DNA of 64,000 bases from Rhytidiadelphus loreus (GCA_947034895.1 OX344761.1:35786863-35850862); one strand, 5' to 3'. Numbered from the stretch's first letter, positions 1 to 11,836 are shown. The notes: a model not told the origin generated them from the letters alone. Program-made: numbers and translations.

Positions 1-870
1 ACAGACTTGCTACCCCATTGTTAACATTGTTAACAGCTATGCTTTTAGAGGATCCAACTTCCATTAGGGGAGATTTTTGCGTTTTAAGAGACTATGAGTT
101 CTCAGACTGTGGGAATTGCGGGAACGCTGTGGGAACGCTGATTTGACGTGGCCAAGAGATGGCCACATCAGATATGATTTTTTAATATAATTTTTTATTG
201 AATTTTTTTTTTAAATCAAAAATTTATTGAAAATTTAATATAATTTTTTTAATTTTTTAATTGTTTTTAATAATATTATATTCTGATTGTACAAAACTGG
301 TTTTCAGCAATGGGAACAACGTGAAACAGTCTCCCAAGTAGCTGAAATCTCCCCTAATGGCTTCTTCTATAGACCTTACTACCCCTCGCTGTTAACAGTG
401 GGGGGGGGGTTAGAGATGCAACTTTGATTTTTTTATGAACCTTGCTACCCTCCCGCCGTTAACGGCGAGGGTTTTGGAGATGCAATTTTTTTATATAAAC
501 CTTGCTATCCCCCGCCGTTAATGGCAGGGGGTTTGGAGATACAACTTTGTTTTGTTTATGGACTTTGCTACCCCCCACCGTTAACGGTGGGAGATTTGGA
601 GATGCAATTTTTTTTTATGAACCTTGCTACCCCCCATTGTTAACAGCGACAGGTTTGGAGATGCAACTTTTTTTTATGGACCTTGCTACCCCCCACCATT
701 AATGGCGGGGGATTTGGAGATGCAACTTTGGTTTTTTTACGGACCTTGCTACCCCCTCCACCGTTAACAGCTACGCTTTTAGAGGATCCAACTTTGCTTC
801 TTCTATGGACCTTGCTACCCTCCACCATTAACAACTAGGGTTTTCAATATCGCAATTTTTTCCTACATAC
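1..870. repeat. Minisatellite array, ~60-67 bp unit with GTTAAC core
   Basis: At least eight imperfect units lie at about 361-870, with CTTGCTACC-type starts near 374, 441, 501, 563, 623, 682, 744 and 811. One more lies at 1-60, cut off from the rest by an inserted MITE at 61-360. Each unit has a CTTGCTACCCCC stretch, a palindromic core around CCGTTAACGG, a G-rich run, then TTTGGAGATGCAACTTT and a T tract. Mutations in the core are often compensated on the other side (CCGTTAACGG, CCATTAATGG), so the core may be kept palindromic. No coding potential; short ORFs here are repeat artefacts. Confidence 0.85.
61..360. mobile_element. MITE of the CATTAG family (copy 1)
   Basis: A 300-bp non-autonomous element inserted in the minisatellite. 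Its ends are inverted: CCATTAGGGGAGATTT at the left and AAATCTCCCCTAATGG at the right. The array resumes on the far side, and CTT on both sides could be a 3-bp target duplication. Inside are GC-rich arms, a foldback near 147-173 (GACGTGGCC ... GGCCACATCAG) and an AT-rich centre. Relatives lie at 37146, 45209, 48460 and 55982. No protein is encoded, and the superfamily is not clear from the ends. Confidence 0.8.
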
Positions 871-1780
871 TAATAAGTGAAGGACAAGGTTGGCACTTTC
901 ATGCTGAATATTTTGGAAATTCAACATTATATTGAAAAGAATCCAAAATGTTCAAGAGTCACTTATATGAATGTTCGTAAAATTGAGGAAAATAAGATCT
1001 TTATACAAATTGGATGGTAGGAGGTGAAGCAACCCATGTGGGATATATTAATGGTTAAGATTAGTAGGAGTTCAATCTTCAAATTATCCCATATCCTTTG
1101 AGGGTTCATTAGGAACAATGGATTTCATTATAAAACCACCTCTATACCCTCCATCCTTGCAAAGTATCATTGTAAAATTTCCTTTATTTTTTCATCAAGA
1201 ATTTATTTGATCATACATGGTCTTTGAACATTTTGACTTGTATTAAAAAAGTTATTTTTTTACAACAATTTGCTCAATTAATTCTTGCGGAATTCGACAA
1301 TTTCTACTTTTTCATTTTATTTATTTTTCTGCATACTTCAAAATAATTATTTTCCACTAATCTTATCATTCACCTATAGTGCATATATTGCATGGTGAAA
1401 TTTTTCACCTTACTATCTCTAGCCAATAATCGTTGCTGTTTTGGGGACCACAATTTTTTTTCCTACATGCTAGAATGTAGATCACATGTTGAAAATTTCA
1501 CCTTGCTACCCCACCCCTCAACTGTTAACAGATGCACTCTTGGGGACTTAAATTTGCTTGCAACATATGCTACATTTGATTGAGTTTTGAAAAAAAATTG
1601 CCTTCTTAAACCAATTAATAGCTACTATGTTAAATTACATATTAATCTTCATTTGGATGTAATTACAAAGATGTTGATACAATGAGATCTAGAATTACTT
1701 CACCCTTTTTCGGAAGATCAGTTGAAGTTACAATTGCATAGTTTTTAAAAAAAAAAAGATTGTGAAGACTTCTTCTTGTC
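871..1780. other. AT-rich spacer with two degenerate minisatellite units
   Basis: No gene is visible. Degenerate units of the neighbouring array recur at about 1390-1570 (TTCACCTTACTATC and TTCACCTTGCTACCCC with a GTTAACAG core). The array was therefore once larger, or it spread locally. The rest is AT-rich and unremarkable. Confidence 0.5.
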
Positions 1781-2757
1781 TTTAGCGATTTAGGGGCCAA
1801 TGTTGCATTTGAGAACGAATTGGAAAATGATGAAAATCTCAAAGTTTCTCTAGCAAGATCTTTATGGTGTGGAATGGTAACCACCGTTTGTAAGCATGGT
1901 TGCCTATTATCAACTACAATCATGCAAATGACTTCATGTGGCATTATGTTGTTGAAAGTATTATTCTAGAGGTCAAGGTAGACATTGTAACTATGTTGGC
2001 AACATTATATGAAGTTCAATCATTTGCCTCCTCTATTGCAAGGCAACCTCAAAAGCTTGTAATTACTATTGATCCCTCAATTTTTGAGATTGATTTAGCC
2101 ACAAACGACGTCTTCTTCAACTCTATTACTACAACAACTCAAGTATATACAAAGGAAGATGGCAAGGTATGGAGGGGTGCAAAGAAGAAGTTTGAGGTTC
2201 TAATGAAGTTTTTTGTTCATTGCCTAAGTAAGTCCTGTAGGTGGCATTGTGGTAGACATGACTGCCTCTACATGTATTCTAATCTACAATATTAACTTAC
2301 TTCTTTCTCTATATTTTATTTCACTTTTTTTTTTGTACTTCAATTTAGATGTTTCATAATTTTGATATTATATTTCATTTAGGTTCTTTTATTAGAGCGG
2401 TTGATTCCTCTAATTGTTATATCCTTGCATTAGAAAGTAATACCAAACTCTTTGATGAGGTACTAAAGCCTCCATAGACACCTATTGTTGTCTCCAAGAT
2501 TTTTGATTCTACAATCACATGCAATGGTATGGAGATTGATGATGGCTCTTTAATTGAAGATGTCACACTACTTTCGTACTTCACAGTTTATGTGAATAAG
2601 TTTTATTTATTTTTTTCCTTTTCAACAACTTCAATTATAGATTCTATACTTTGTATTTAATTAAATTTGTTACTATATTTAACGATATATAGTTTATTGT
2701 TTGCAGTTGAATGAATCCATTGCCAAGGCAAACCTTGCCTTTTTATCAACACCCTAG
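1781..2757 (+). pseudogene. Decayed multi-exon gene of unknown product
   Basis: I do not recognise the product. A coding-like frame starts near 1781 (SDLGANVAFENELENDENLK), shifts frame near 1900-1920, then stays open to 2227 through KLVITIDPSIFEIDLATNDVFF and WRGAKKKFEVLMKFF. GTAAGT at 2228 and a T-rich TTTCATTTAG ending at 2382 join in phase to an exon at 2383-2591 (SFIRAVDSSNCYILALESNT). A GT at 2592 and GCAG ending at 2706 join in phase 0 to a last exon at 2707-2757 (LNESIAKANLAFLSTP, then TAG). The middle exon has an in-frame TAG at 2475-2477. Three blocks joining in frame across canonical sites suggest a real but broken gene or a captured copy. Nothing shows a function. Confidence 0.4.
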
Positions 2758-3964
2758 ATTTCTTAGAAGTCCCTCTCTCAATCCTCATGGCCTCCATGTT
2801 TGTGTTGAAGATTTAGCATTATTTAGCTTATACTAATGCTTCATTTGGTTCCTCTTCGATGTCTCTATCACCTTGTAGATCTCATGATCGTAGAATATAT
2901 TCATATTTTGAACTTAGTGTATTGAGTTAAACAATGTCTTATTTTTAGTTTCATGATTTGATATTTGATTTCTATTGTCTTGTTTCTCAAATTGAATCTA
3001 CCTCTGTATGATGTGACAACAATTTCATTCAATGTTTAAAACTTCATCCTATGCCTAGATTGAACAATAAAACATGAATCTTAAATCACACTCTACCATA
3101 GAACTTTATGAAATTCTAGAAAATGAAATTTAACTTAGAATTCAATTAAACTACTACCATTGGATTAATCATGTCTTCTATTTATTAGAAATGCTTTTTT
3201 TTTAATAAATAAATATAGTTTAAAAAAAAGAGGCATCAATTAACAAAATGGTCATTTAGAGTATTTGGGGTTAATACATTTATTTGGTGTATACTATGTT
3301 CATTTTATATTTTTCATGTTCAAGATATTTCTAAAAAATTTAAAGCATAGTTAAGAAAATAAAATAAAATAGGTGGACCATTTTCATCCTTTAAATTTAT
3401 ATAAAGGCTCGTGGTTCAATGTTTTGGTACAAAATCATTAATAGCATATTCATTTATTGTTTAGTTGGACTATAGATCCTTTCATCTAATTCCTTGGTCA
3501 TAGGTCCTTAATGGATTTATAATTTCTAAATAGAAGAAAAAAAATTGGAGGCTCACAGGCTTACAGGCTCACGCTCTTAGGCTCACATACTAGCATAGTA
3601 GTATCCCCACTTATTTTTTGATAAATTGTGAAAATTGAGTTAAGCAAAACACCTTATAAGTTATTTTTTGAAGAGGATGCTTCAATTGCCAAATAAACAA
3701 GTCTCTTTGGACATAACATTCCCATTACTAGTCAAAATAGAATGAATCAAATCTTTCCATGTAGACAAAAATATATTTGATTAGAAACTTTTTTTATGTG
3801 TTGATTGACGAATTTCATTTTGAGCTGAAGGTGGCATAACTTTTACATCAGGCACCAATTGAAATAAAATTTATACTTTTAAAAAGATGATGTGTTTTTT
3901 TGTATTCAAAAAAAGTTTGACAAAACCATGCCAAAAGTTGAGATCATAGAACCTACCCAAATCT
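2758..3964. other. AT-rich intergenic DNA
   Basis: I see no gene, RNA or clear terminal repeat. A short run of GCTCACAGGCTTACAGGCTCAC near 3550-3590 is a local direct repeat. Text around 3640-3790 (AAATGAATCAAA, TTTCCATGTAGACAAAAA) recurs near 4560-4630 and 41640-41700, so this is also old TTAA-family material. Confidence 0.4.
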
Positions 3965-4897
3965 TTAACCCCTAAAGGACTGAAGCCTTTTTTCTGCCAA
4001 AAAACACTCAAAACTGCCATATCTATAGCAAGGAGTAAAAAAAATTGAAAATTGTTTCTTTTTCCATATCTAACCGTAAGATCTTACACCTAAATAGTAT
4101 GAGAGTGTGTGGAAAAAAATTCAGAATTTTTGACCGCTGAGATTGCAAGATATCTGCGTTTAAAGTGGAAATAATAAGTTTTTCAGCACATTGCGGGACT
4201 AGATTTTTTGACTTTGAACATTTTTAACTTAAATTTTTTGAACTACAGAGTTTTGAGCTTTAAATCTTTATAGTGGATAATTAAGTTGAGGATCTAGGTA
4301 AAAAAAGAAAATTAAAAAAAAACTAATTATCATTCTTAAAATAATTGTTAAGTAGAAGTAGGTATGAGATAGAAGGAAAATCTAAAATATTCATATATTT
4401 TAGATGGAATTAAAATGCACTAATCCCAATGGTGAGATTGTTCTAGCAAGTAAATCAGACCATGCAAAAAAAAAAGAATTGAAAAAATTGAAGAATTGCA
4501 TTCAGAAATGAATCCTACAAGTTATTTTTTTCAAGAAGATGCTCTAATTGCTTGAACAACAAGAATGTCCATAACTTTCTCATAACATATCCAAATGAAA
4601 TGAATCAAAGCTTTCCAAATAGAAAAAAATACAATCTATGAGAAAAAAAATTTTTAAAATTTTTTTATCCATTTTTTTTGGGCTGCCCGGACTGCCCGCC
4701 GTCCCCTTGTTTGAGCTTATTTGGTCATAACTATTGTTTCTAGGCACCGATTGTGAAAAAAATTATATTCTCACGAAGCTAATCAGAATTTCTACCTCCA
4801 AAAAAGTTTCAAAAATTTAGGAAAAAATTTCAGCCCGTAGGTACCTGCCCAAAAACTCATTTGTCCCCCGAAGGGACAATGGTCCTTTAGGGGTTAA
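3965..4897. mobile_element. TTAA-bounded non-autonomous DNA element (copy A)
   Basis: TTAA at 3965-3968 is followed by CCCCTAAAGGAC. The right end is the mirror, GTCCTTTAGGGG, then TTAA at 4894-4897, leaving about 925 bp inside. A 4-bp TTAA duplication with ends starting CCC is the hallmark of piggyBac-type transposons. There is no transposase; the inside is AT-rich. The internal block near 4070-4170 (CTAACCGTAAGATCTTACAC) recurs near 41130 and 63745. Confidence 0.65.
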
Positions 4898-6563
4898 GTG
4901 TCTTGTTGGACTTTAAGGGTCAAGGTTAATAGCTTGATGACTATAAAATATTCTATCTTTATAGTAATATATCATAGAAAATGTCTTGACTAACTTCAAT
5001 AGTATCACATTAATATCTTTCAAATTTATATTTATGATATTTCATATATTTTTAGTTTCTAAATTTTTATTAATAATTTTTTATTTATTTTAATTGAGTG
5101 TATTTTAAGACAATTATTTGAACCTACAATGATGTTTTGTTTATAAACTCATCAATCTTGGAAAGACAAGGCAAATCACCAAGATAGTCAGCCAAAAATT
5201 ATTATAATTTAGGATGAAGAGGTACATTCTTTGCTTCAACATTTCCTTTGAAAATCATTCATTGGACTCTTCTTGTCTTCTCTACAATTTTAGTATTAAA
5301 CAGCCTAGACAACCTTTTAGAGGCTAATCTTTAATCCTCCAAAGTTCATAATTTGATAGATCCTTGAGGTGAAATTGAGGTAAATATCAATGTCTTTTTA
5401 AAAAAAAAATAGAAAAATATCCACAAGTTCAAGATAATGTAGGGATCACAAAGTTAACTAACACAAGATGATAGGATGTGGTAACCTTGAGAACCCCCCC
5501 CAAAAGTAGTTAAGAGTTGAAAGTGAAGTGATGAGTGACGATGAGGAGGTGACATGACATTATTAATGAATAGTAGGGGGGCTTTTGTTCCCCCCGAAAG
5601 CAAGAGCCTCCAACATTGCAACTTCCCAGTGTCATATCAAAGAGATAGAATATCTACAAAAATCATCATTGTTTTTTTGTTTTTTATTTTTTGTTTTTTG
5701 ACACAAATAAAAGAGACTCTTTACTGCAAATATCATCATTGTTTTGATTTCTTGTTGGTTAATTCCTAAAAAACCAAGTAGCATTTTTTGGCAAGTGCTT
5801 AGCATTTTTGGTCATCCATTTACAAACGGAATTTTTATTTTTTTTCTTTGAAATTGTAATGCAACATATGGTCAAGGAGTATCTTTAAGGCACAAAAAAT
5901 TTCATAACTTTTGACTATATAATAATAATAAAAAGTTATTGTATGATATGTAGTTTCTTTTGGATCCTAGTAACTCAAAAAAATGATTTTTTTAAGAAAT
6001 AAAATTTTGGACTTGGTTTTTAAGATTGATCAATATGTGAAAAGCTTTAAATCATTCTATTTTGATTGATAAGATGAAAGTTATGAGAAGTTTTAGGTTG
6101 TGGGCAATTATAGAATCTCTACTCTAAAATAAATTTTGATATCCTATATTTAACTCAATTTCCAATATTTTTGGAAAAATAAAATCATAGGATTTATATT
6201 GTCTATTACAACATTATAACCATTGGGATTGACATTTTTCAATTCCAAAACTAAATTCTCAACAATTTAGTATTTTAAATCATTATCTACTTCTTCCCAC
6301 TTATTATTTTTTTCAAGCATGAAGATAAAATACTTTTTGTTGAAATTTTTTATATGCATTCCCAACTTATTTCTTCAACATATTATAAAGAGTTGTAAAT
6401 TGTAGGATCTACACATTTTTGGGTAAAAAATTTGAAAGATGAAATCTAACCATTTTGGATTTGGGGAAGAGTTGAAATATTTCTTTTTGAAATCTAAGCA
6501 TTATGATCTTGCAATTGGTAAGGTTTATTATTTTGAAATTTTAAGAGGGTAAATTATAACAAG
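4898..6563. other. AT-rich DNA with TTAA-family fragments
   Basis: No gene is seen. One end-like sequence (TTAATTCCTAAAAAACC, near 5760) and internal text shared with the element at 8690-9640 (for example CAAGGAGTATCTTTAAGGC near 5873 against the similar stretch near 8800) show old truncated copies. An 18-codon-scale ATG frame at 5554 has no coding signal. Confidence 0.4.
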
Positions 6564-7214
6564 TTAACCTCTAAATGCCTAAGGCCTTTTTTGAGCTTAT
6601 TGGAATATGTTTTAAATTGAACAAAAAAACAACATTTTCAAAAGTTTTATCAATTTTTTGAATCATAACTGTACAAATTCAAGATAAACATGTTAGAGAC
6701 CACATAGGAAAAGAAAACACAACAATATCACTTATAGATTGAAAGGAATATAATGTTTGATCATCATCGTATTGAAATTTTAAAAGTGATTTGTTGTCTT
6801 TCAATCCATTTTTCACATGTCAAAACTAAAAAACTAATCACCAAAAAAATATGAAGTTAAAGGGCATAACATACATAACTCCAATCAATTTACAGCTTCT
6901 CAAAATCTATTGTACAATTTTTTTAAATGAATTTTTAATGTGATTATTTCTCCAAGTTCTTGTGTATTTGAGAGTCATTTCCAAGAACCTTCAACACTAG
7001 AAAATCAAGATTTGCAATGGATATCCTTGCCCAAATTCTTAAGCAAAAAAAACATAATCATTCATTTTAAAAATCGGATCTTTGATACTAAAACTAGACT
7101 TCAAAAAAAAATTCAAAAATATTAACTACTAAAAATAGTGACTTGGTAAGGTTTTATTTAACTTCAAAATATTGTAGACACTAGAATATGGTGCCTTAGG
7201 CATTTAGGGGTTAA
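6564..7214. mobile_element. TTAA-bounded non-autonomous DNA element (copy B)
   Basis: TTAA at 6564-6567 is followed by CCTCTAAATGCCTAAGGC. The right end reads GCCTTAGGCATTTAGGGG, then TTAA at 7211-7214. The terminal inverted repeats match over about 18 bp with one difference, and about 643 bp lie inside. The outer CCYCTAAA is shared with copies A, C and D, while the next ten bases differ, so this is a subfamily. No open reading frame of note. Confidence 0.65.
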
Positions 7215-8689
7215 CTAAAAGATCCTATGGTTTGACTTATTAAAATAAATATAGATGAAGGTTTTAGCCTTATTTTGGAGACTAGTATTTTGAAGTAGTT
7301 TTGGCCTCTAAATATGAAAGAATTTTAGGGGTTAATCTTTTTATGTGTAATAAAGAGAAAAGATATTCAAGAATCATTGACATTGTTGATTGTGTGTGTT
7401 CACGAACCTACTTACTAGTTTATAGCTTGACTAGCTAATGACACTTTGCAGATTACCCCCTAAAGTTCCACTATCCCCTCAAAGGACAAAATAGATTTGG
7501 GGCAAGCTTGTATGGTCTCAATATTGATTGTAATTTTTTTTTTCTTTGAAAAAATAGAAAAACACATTAGAATTCTAGAAATATAATTTTTATTTCAATT
7601 GGTGCTCAAGAGAAAAATTTATGGCACAATGAACCCAAATTTTAGTTCAGCAAGTAGAAAAAACTCTACAAACACTTAAAAACAAAATAATTTTTTTTCC
7701 TCATAGATTGTCTTTTTTTATCTACATCGGAAGCTTTGATTTATTCCATTTGGACTAGTGATGTAGACAATCTTGTTTTTCAAGCACTTAGAGCATCTTT
7801 TTGAAAAAATAATTTGAATGATTCATTTTTGAATTCAATCTTCACAATTTTTCAAAAAAAAATATTTACAAGTTTAAAATCTCTTGCTAGAACAATCTGA
7901 CCATTGAGACTTGTGCGTTTCAATTTCATCTTAGAACTATTAACAATTTTGTTTCCTCTTCAATCTTGAACCTATTTTTACTTAACAAATTTTTAACGAG
8001 TGAAAATGCATTTAAAAAAAAAATTGTAGACTCTCAACTTGTTTCTTCAAAATTAGAAACTCAAAATGATTAGGGGAAAATTTTTTGGCTAAGAAGATTT
8101 AAAGTCAAAAAATTTAAAGTTTTTTGCTCTTTGCAATAGAAATGGCAGTTTTGAGTGTTTTTTGATGAAAAAAAGGCGTTAGATTGTAAGGGTTCAACTA
8201 AATTCACCCTGGGATTCGAAGAGGAATTATCACAATTTCCAGGGGGGAAGTTTGGGCTTGGTTAACAATAGGGGTTGTCACACCTTCTCCTAGAAGCAAA
8301 CTTCTATAAAGCATGAGAAGTTGTGGAGTAAAAAGAAGAGCCAATATGGAGCCATTTTCTGCATGATGAAGGTGTGATATCCCTTTTGTGTTCACTTGTG
8401 GAGGAGGAGAGAAGTGTTCTCCTATATATGGAGGAAGATTGATGTTGTAATTTTCAATGCTTTTCCCATGCACATATATAGTTTACCTAGTGTCGTTCCT
8501 ACTTTTGACACCATGTGTGCACGTCGATGTAAGTAGGGGAGGAGGATTGATATTGTAGTGACTAGGGTGAATGCAATACATGGAATGAGAAGTTGTGACA
8601 CCCGAAGGGTAAAAGTACCATGCGGAAGATGAAATCTTCTTCAAGCCTATTATTTACCTCTGGAGGAGAAGAATGGTCATTCTCAATCT
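7215..8689. other. AT-rich DNA, older TTAA-family copies
   Basis: GAATTTTAGGGGTTAAT near 7320 looks like one more right end. Near 7440-8200 the text is the reverse complement of internal TTAA-family sequence (for example GGCAGTTTTGAGTGTTTTTTGATG near 8142 against the start of copy A). At 8204-8690 the base composition rises slightly and a minus-strand frame of 89 codons exists, but I see nothing recognisable in it. Confidence 0.4.
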
Positions 8690-9640
8690 TTAACCCCTAA
8701 ACGTCCAAACAACGTTTTTTGGCAACATAGTGATTTGGGGCAGCTCAATACAAACGGAGTTTTTCTTTTTTTTCTTTGAAAATTTCACACAATATGGGGA
8801 CGAGGAATAGCTTTAAGGCCCAACAATTTTCATAACTTTTGACTACATGGTTCAAAAGTTATTGCATGATATGTAATTTTCAGTGTTCAGCGGGCAGATT
8901 GGGCAGAAAAAAAAACGTCTTTGAAAATCACTTTTAAAAAAAATAAAAATTTGAAATTGATTCTTTAGATTTTTATATATGTGGTAAGCTTTGAATCATT
9001 CCATTTTGATTAATGAGATGAAAGTTATGAGGAATTTTAGTTTGGGTTAGTTTGTGGGTAGTTATGGAATCTCTACTCTAAAATAAACTTTGAAGTCCTT
9101 TAGTTAACTCAATTTTAAATATTTCTGGAAAAAATAGAAACATTAGGTGTATATTGTTTATTAGAACATTACAACCATTGGGATTGGCATTTTTCAATTC
9201 TATAAATAAATTGTTAACAATTTAGTATTTTTAATCATTCTCTACTTCTTTCTACTTACTATTTTTTCCTATATGTTGTACAATTCCAAATGATCTGAAA
9301 ATTTTCAAGAATGTAGCCAACTTGACTTGAAGAATGAGTCCAAAGAGTAACCACCATTTTGGACATTTTTTCATACAAGTGTGACCTTATGAAGTGCAAC
9401 TGCCCGTATTTTCACAGGGCCAAGAAAAGGATTTTTGTCACTTCAGATGTTAATATCTTGCAATCTACACGGTGGAAAATTCTGAAATTTTTTCCACATC
9501 TTCTCTAACTATTTTACTACAAGATCCTATGGTTAAATTTGTTCATAATTGTTTTTCATTTAAAATTTGGTGCTTGTAAATGCAAGGGCACTTTTGGAGC
9601 AGTTTTGGTCAAAATATAATCTTTGACGTTTAGGGGTTAA
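8690..9640. mobile_element. TTAA-bounded non-autonomous DNA element (copy C)
   Basis: TTAA at 8690-8693 is followed by CCCCTAAACGTCC. The right end reads GACGTTTAGGGG, then TTAA at 9637-9640, with about 943 bp between. This is one of the best-preserved copies. The inside is AT-rich, carries no coding frame, and shares text with 63000-63640 and with 5800-6560. The element sits directly upstream of the GC-rich flank of the trihelix gene. Confidence 0.7.
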
Positions 9641-11156
9641 AGAATGGGACCTTTGCAAACCAAGGAAAACCAACGAGAGAGTGCCCCGTCCCCATTCTCA
9701 CCAAATTGAGGATGGGGTGATTGGGTGAAAAGGTGTGACAACCCCTAATGTCATGGATGGAGTCACGTTTGTTCCACAAGGCCCCCCCAAGTAAATTAAT
9801 ACCCCACAGAATCCACCCCCACCCCCACCCCCGCATACTATTGTGGCGGATCTGAAGTGTTGCCAAAAGGAAAAGCAATCAGCTTACCCAATAGCAGGGC
9901 CAGGGCCAGGGCCCCGGGGGAACACTGGACTGATGAAGCGTTGGAAGGAAGGAACATGGGACACCTACCATGTAAAAAATAATGCAATCTACCAGCATTC
10001 CGGGGGTGAATGCATCCACCTGTAAGTTGAAGCAGCAGGAAAGGTCATTCACTCACTCACCCACTTCAGAGGGGGCAGCCTGCCTGCCTGCCTCACGCCC
10101 TGCACCCTGTCTGCCTGCCCAGCCATCAACTCAACACAGGCAAACACATACACACCCATTCTTACATATAATACACACATTCGTACATACAACGAACACA
10201 ACTTAGAGCTACAAAGGTCAAATACCCTACGCACTCAGTCACTCAGTCACTCAGCGTCTCAGCGTCTCAGTCTCAGCGGCTTCCCAGCGCAGCCCAGCGC
10301 AGTGCAGGCCATTCCACACTAAGGAGTATGGACCGGCCACGCTAAGTTAACTGAAGTTAATTCCAAACCCAAATGAAGCCACACGGGCTCGGAATCTCCA
10401 CTAAATGGAGATATCTTCCGCTTCTGAAGATCTTCCAGCACTGATTCGCTGATTCCCCCCCAGTAATTGCAGGAGCGTGTCAGTGTAACTAAGTTACCAA
10501 CCTCTTATGAAGAAGAAAAGGGTAATATCGTAATATCCTTATTATATCCCCCCCCTGGCAGCGCCCACAAAACTCGGAACTGGCCTGAAAGACCATGTCC
10601 AGGCCGGCCCCTGCCCGCGCTGCCCGCATCTTGTGGGTCCGCCTCACGGGCAGCCCTGGCCCAGCCTGCTGGGGCCTACAAAATTACTGAAGTTTATCTG
10701 GCGCACAGTCTTTGGATCAGAGAGACGAGACGAGGCAACAGGCCCCAGGCAACAGGTCCGGCGACCTCCGCTCCTTGCTGCCGCTGCGGCTTTTTCTTCG
10801 GGGTCGGATGCTGGTGGTGATGATGAGGAAAGCAAGAAAGAGGGTGACATGACAGAAGAGACGGAACTCTTGTAGGGAGTTCAGGTGCGATTAAGCTTAA
10901 GCGCAGTGAGGCTCTCGCAACCCATCGCATCCCATCGAATCGAATCGCATCTTCTTGCGTCGCATCAGTTGAGTAGAGTAGAGTAGTTTGCGTTTGCGTT
11001 TGCGTTTGCGTTTGGAGGGAGGTGGCGAACTCGAATTTTTATTGATTTTTATTCACTCGCCCCGGTTCCGCGGAAGTCAGACGATCGTCACCGTCATCCG
11101 CTGCTAGCTGCCTGCCTGCCTGCCTGCCTGCTTAGTACTGTCGCTGGTTCGACTGC
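9641..11156 (+). promoter_or_regulatory. 5' flank and probable promoter region of the trihelix gene
   Basis: Composition changes sharply from AT-rich transposon to GC-rich unique DNA. Simple repeats are dense: CCCCCA units near 9815-9835, GGGCCA units near 9897, CACTCAGT/GTCTCAGC units at about 10230-10275, CGAATCGAATCG near 10933, four GAGTA-type units at 10971-10986, five GTTTGC units at 10986-11015, and TGCC units near 10078 and 11110. I could not place a TATA box or a transcription start. ORFs here look like by-products of high GC. Confidence 0.4.
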
Positions 11157-11263
11157 ATGAGAGCCTTCAGTTGCTCCTGCTGCTGCCTCGATTGCTACGA
11201 CCGATGCTAGCTAGCTGGGAGTGGAATCAGTCCGAGAGATCTTGGCCTCGCTGTAGCATCTGA
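11157..11263 (+). promoter_or_regulatory. Two overlapping uORFs in the distal 5' leader
   Basis: If transcription starts upstream of 11157, the leader carries an ATG at 11157 (17 codons, stop TAG at 11208-11210, Cys-rich) and an overlapping one at 11204 (19 codons, stop TGA at 11261-11263). Both are out of reach of the main start and would reduce or re-route scanning. The start site of the mRNA is not known, and a leader intron between about 11264 and 11590 is possible because that stretch has a T-rich patch (11419-11480). Confidence 0.35.
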
Positions 11264-11599
11264 GCTCAGCCCGCATTTAGTGCCGAGAGGGGTAGGGGGA
11301 GGAAGGAGGGAGGGGTGTGATTGAACGTGGAGTTTGTGTGAGGGAGTGGAGACCAGTTGGGAGTGTGGGGTTGATTGGGAGGGAAGTAGAAATTGGAGTG
11401 TCGAGAATAAGCTATCTCTGGATCTTTTTTAAAAGGATTTTTTGGTGGTTTTTTTTTATTTTTTTGTTTGGGTTTTGTGAGGGGACGGGGCTTCGGGGGT
11501 GATCGTCACGGGTTTTCACCTTGAGAGTCAGCCGCTTGCGAATCAGCGTTTGGCGGTTACGGGATCTTGTGAAGGGAGGAGGGAACAGTGTTGCAGGGA

Positions 11600-11726
11600 A
11601 TGCGCGGGGCCGACGCAGCCCTGTGGTGGGTGGGTTGGATGGTGGTGCTGCTGTGGACAGTGGTATGAGCGAAGTGCGTCGGGGTTGATTCGGATCACCA
11701 CCGCCATGGGGTGGAGGGTGGACTGA
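11600..11726 (+). promoter_or_regulatory. Proximal uORF cluster upstream of the trihelix start
   Basis: Three frames lie just before the main ATG: 11600-11668 (22 codons plus TGA, with a second in-frame ATG at 11639), 11665-11688 (MSEVRRG), and 11706-11726 (MGWRVD). The last ATG sits in GCCATGG, a near-ideal context, and its TGA is 110 bases before the main ATG at 11837. No further ATG lies between 11706 and 11837. Such an arrangement usually lowers translation of the main frame or makes it depend on re-initiation. Confidence 0.55.
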
Positions 11727-11836
11727 GGCGGTCCCTGGGGCAGCAGCAGCAGACGACGACGACAACGACGGGGTCGACGTTCTTGCGTGCGGAGGCGGCG
11801 GGGTTCTTGGGGGCGGACTGGACTGCGTCGGGAGCG

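Noticed and set aside
1663..1944. 93-codon minus-strand ORF
   Set aside because: It lies antisense to the better-supported plus-strand relic that splices in phase.
3965..3980. Telomere-like CCCTAAA at element ends
   Set aside because: Only one unit occurs per end, always as part of the mirrored TTAA-CCCCTAAA terminus, so it is a transposon end and not an interstitial telomere.
9843..10930. Several ORFs upstream of the trihelix gene
   Set aside because: They are short, overlap on both strands, lie in simple-repeat-rich GC DNA, and several begin without ATG.
11711..11836. 42-residue N-terminal extension of the trihelix protein
   Set aside because: The longer frame would start at a GTG. No in-frame ATG lies upstream of 11837.
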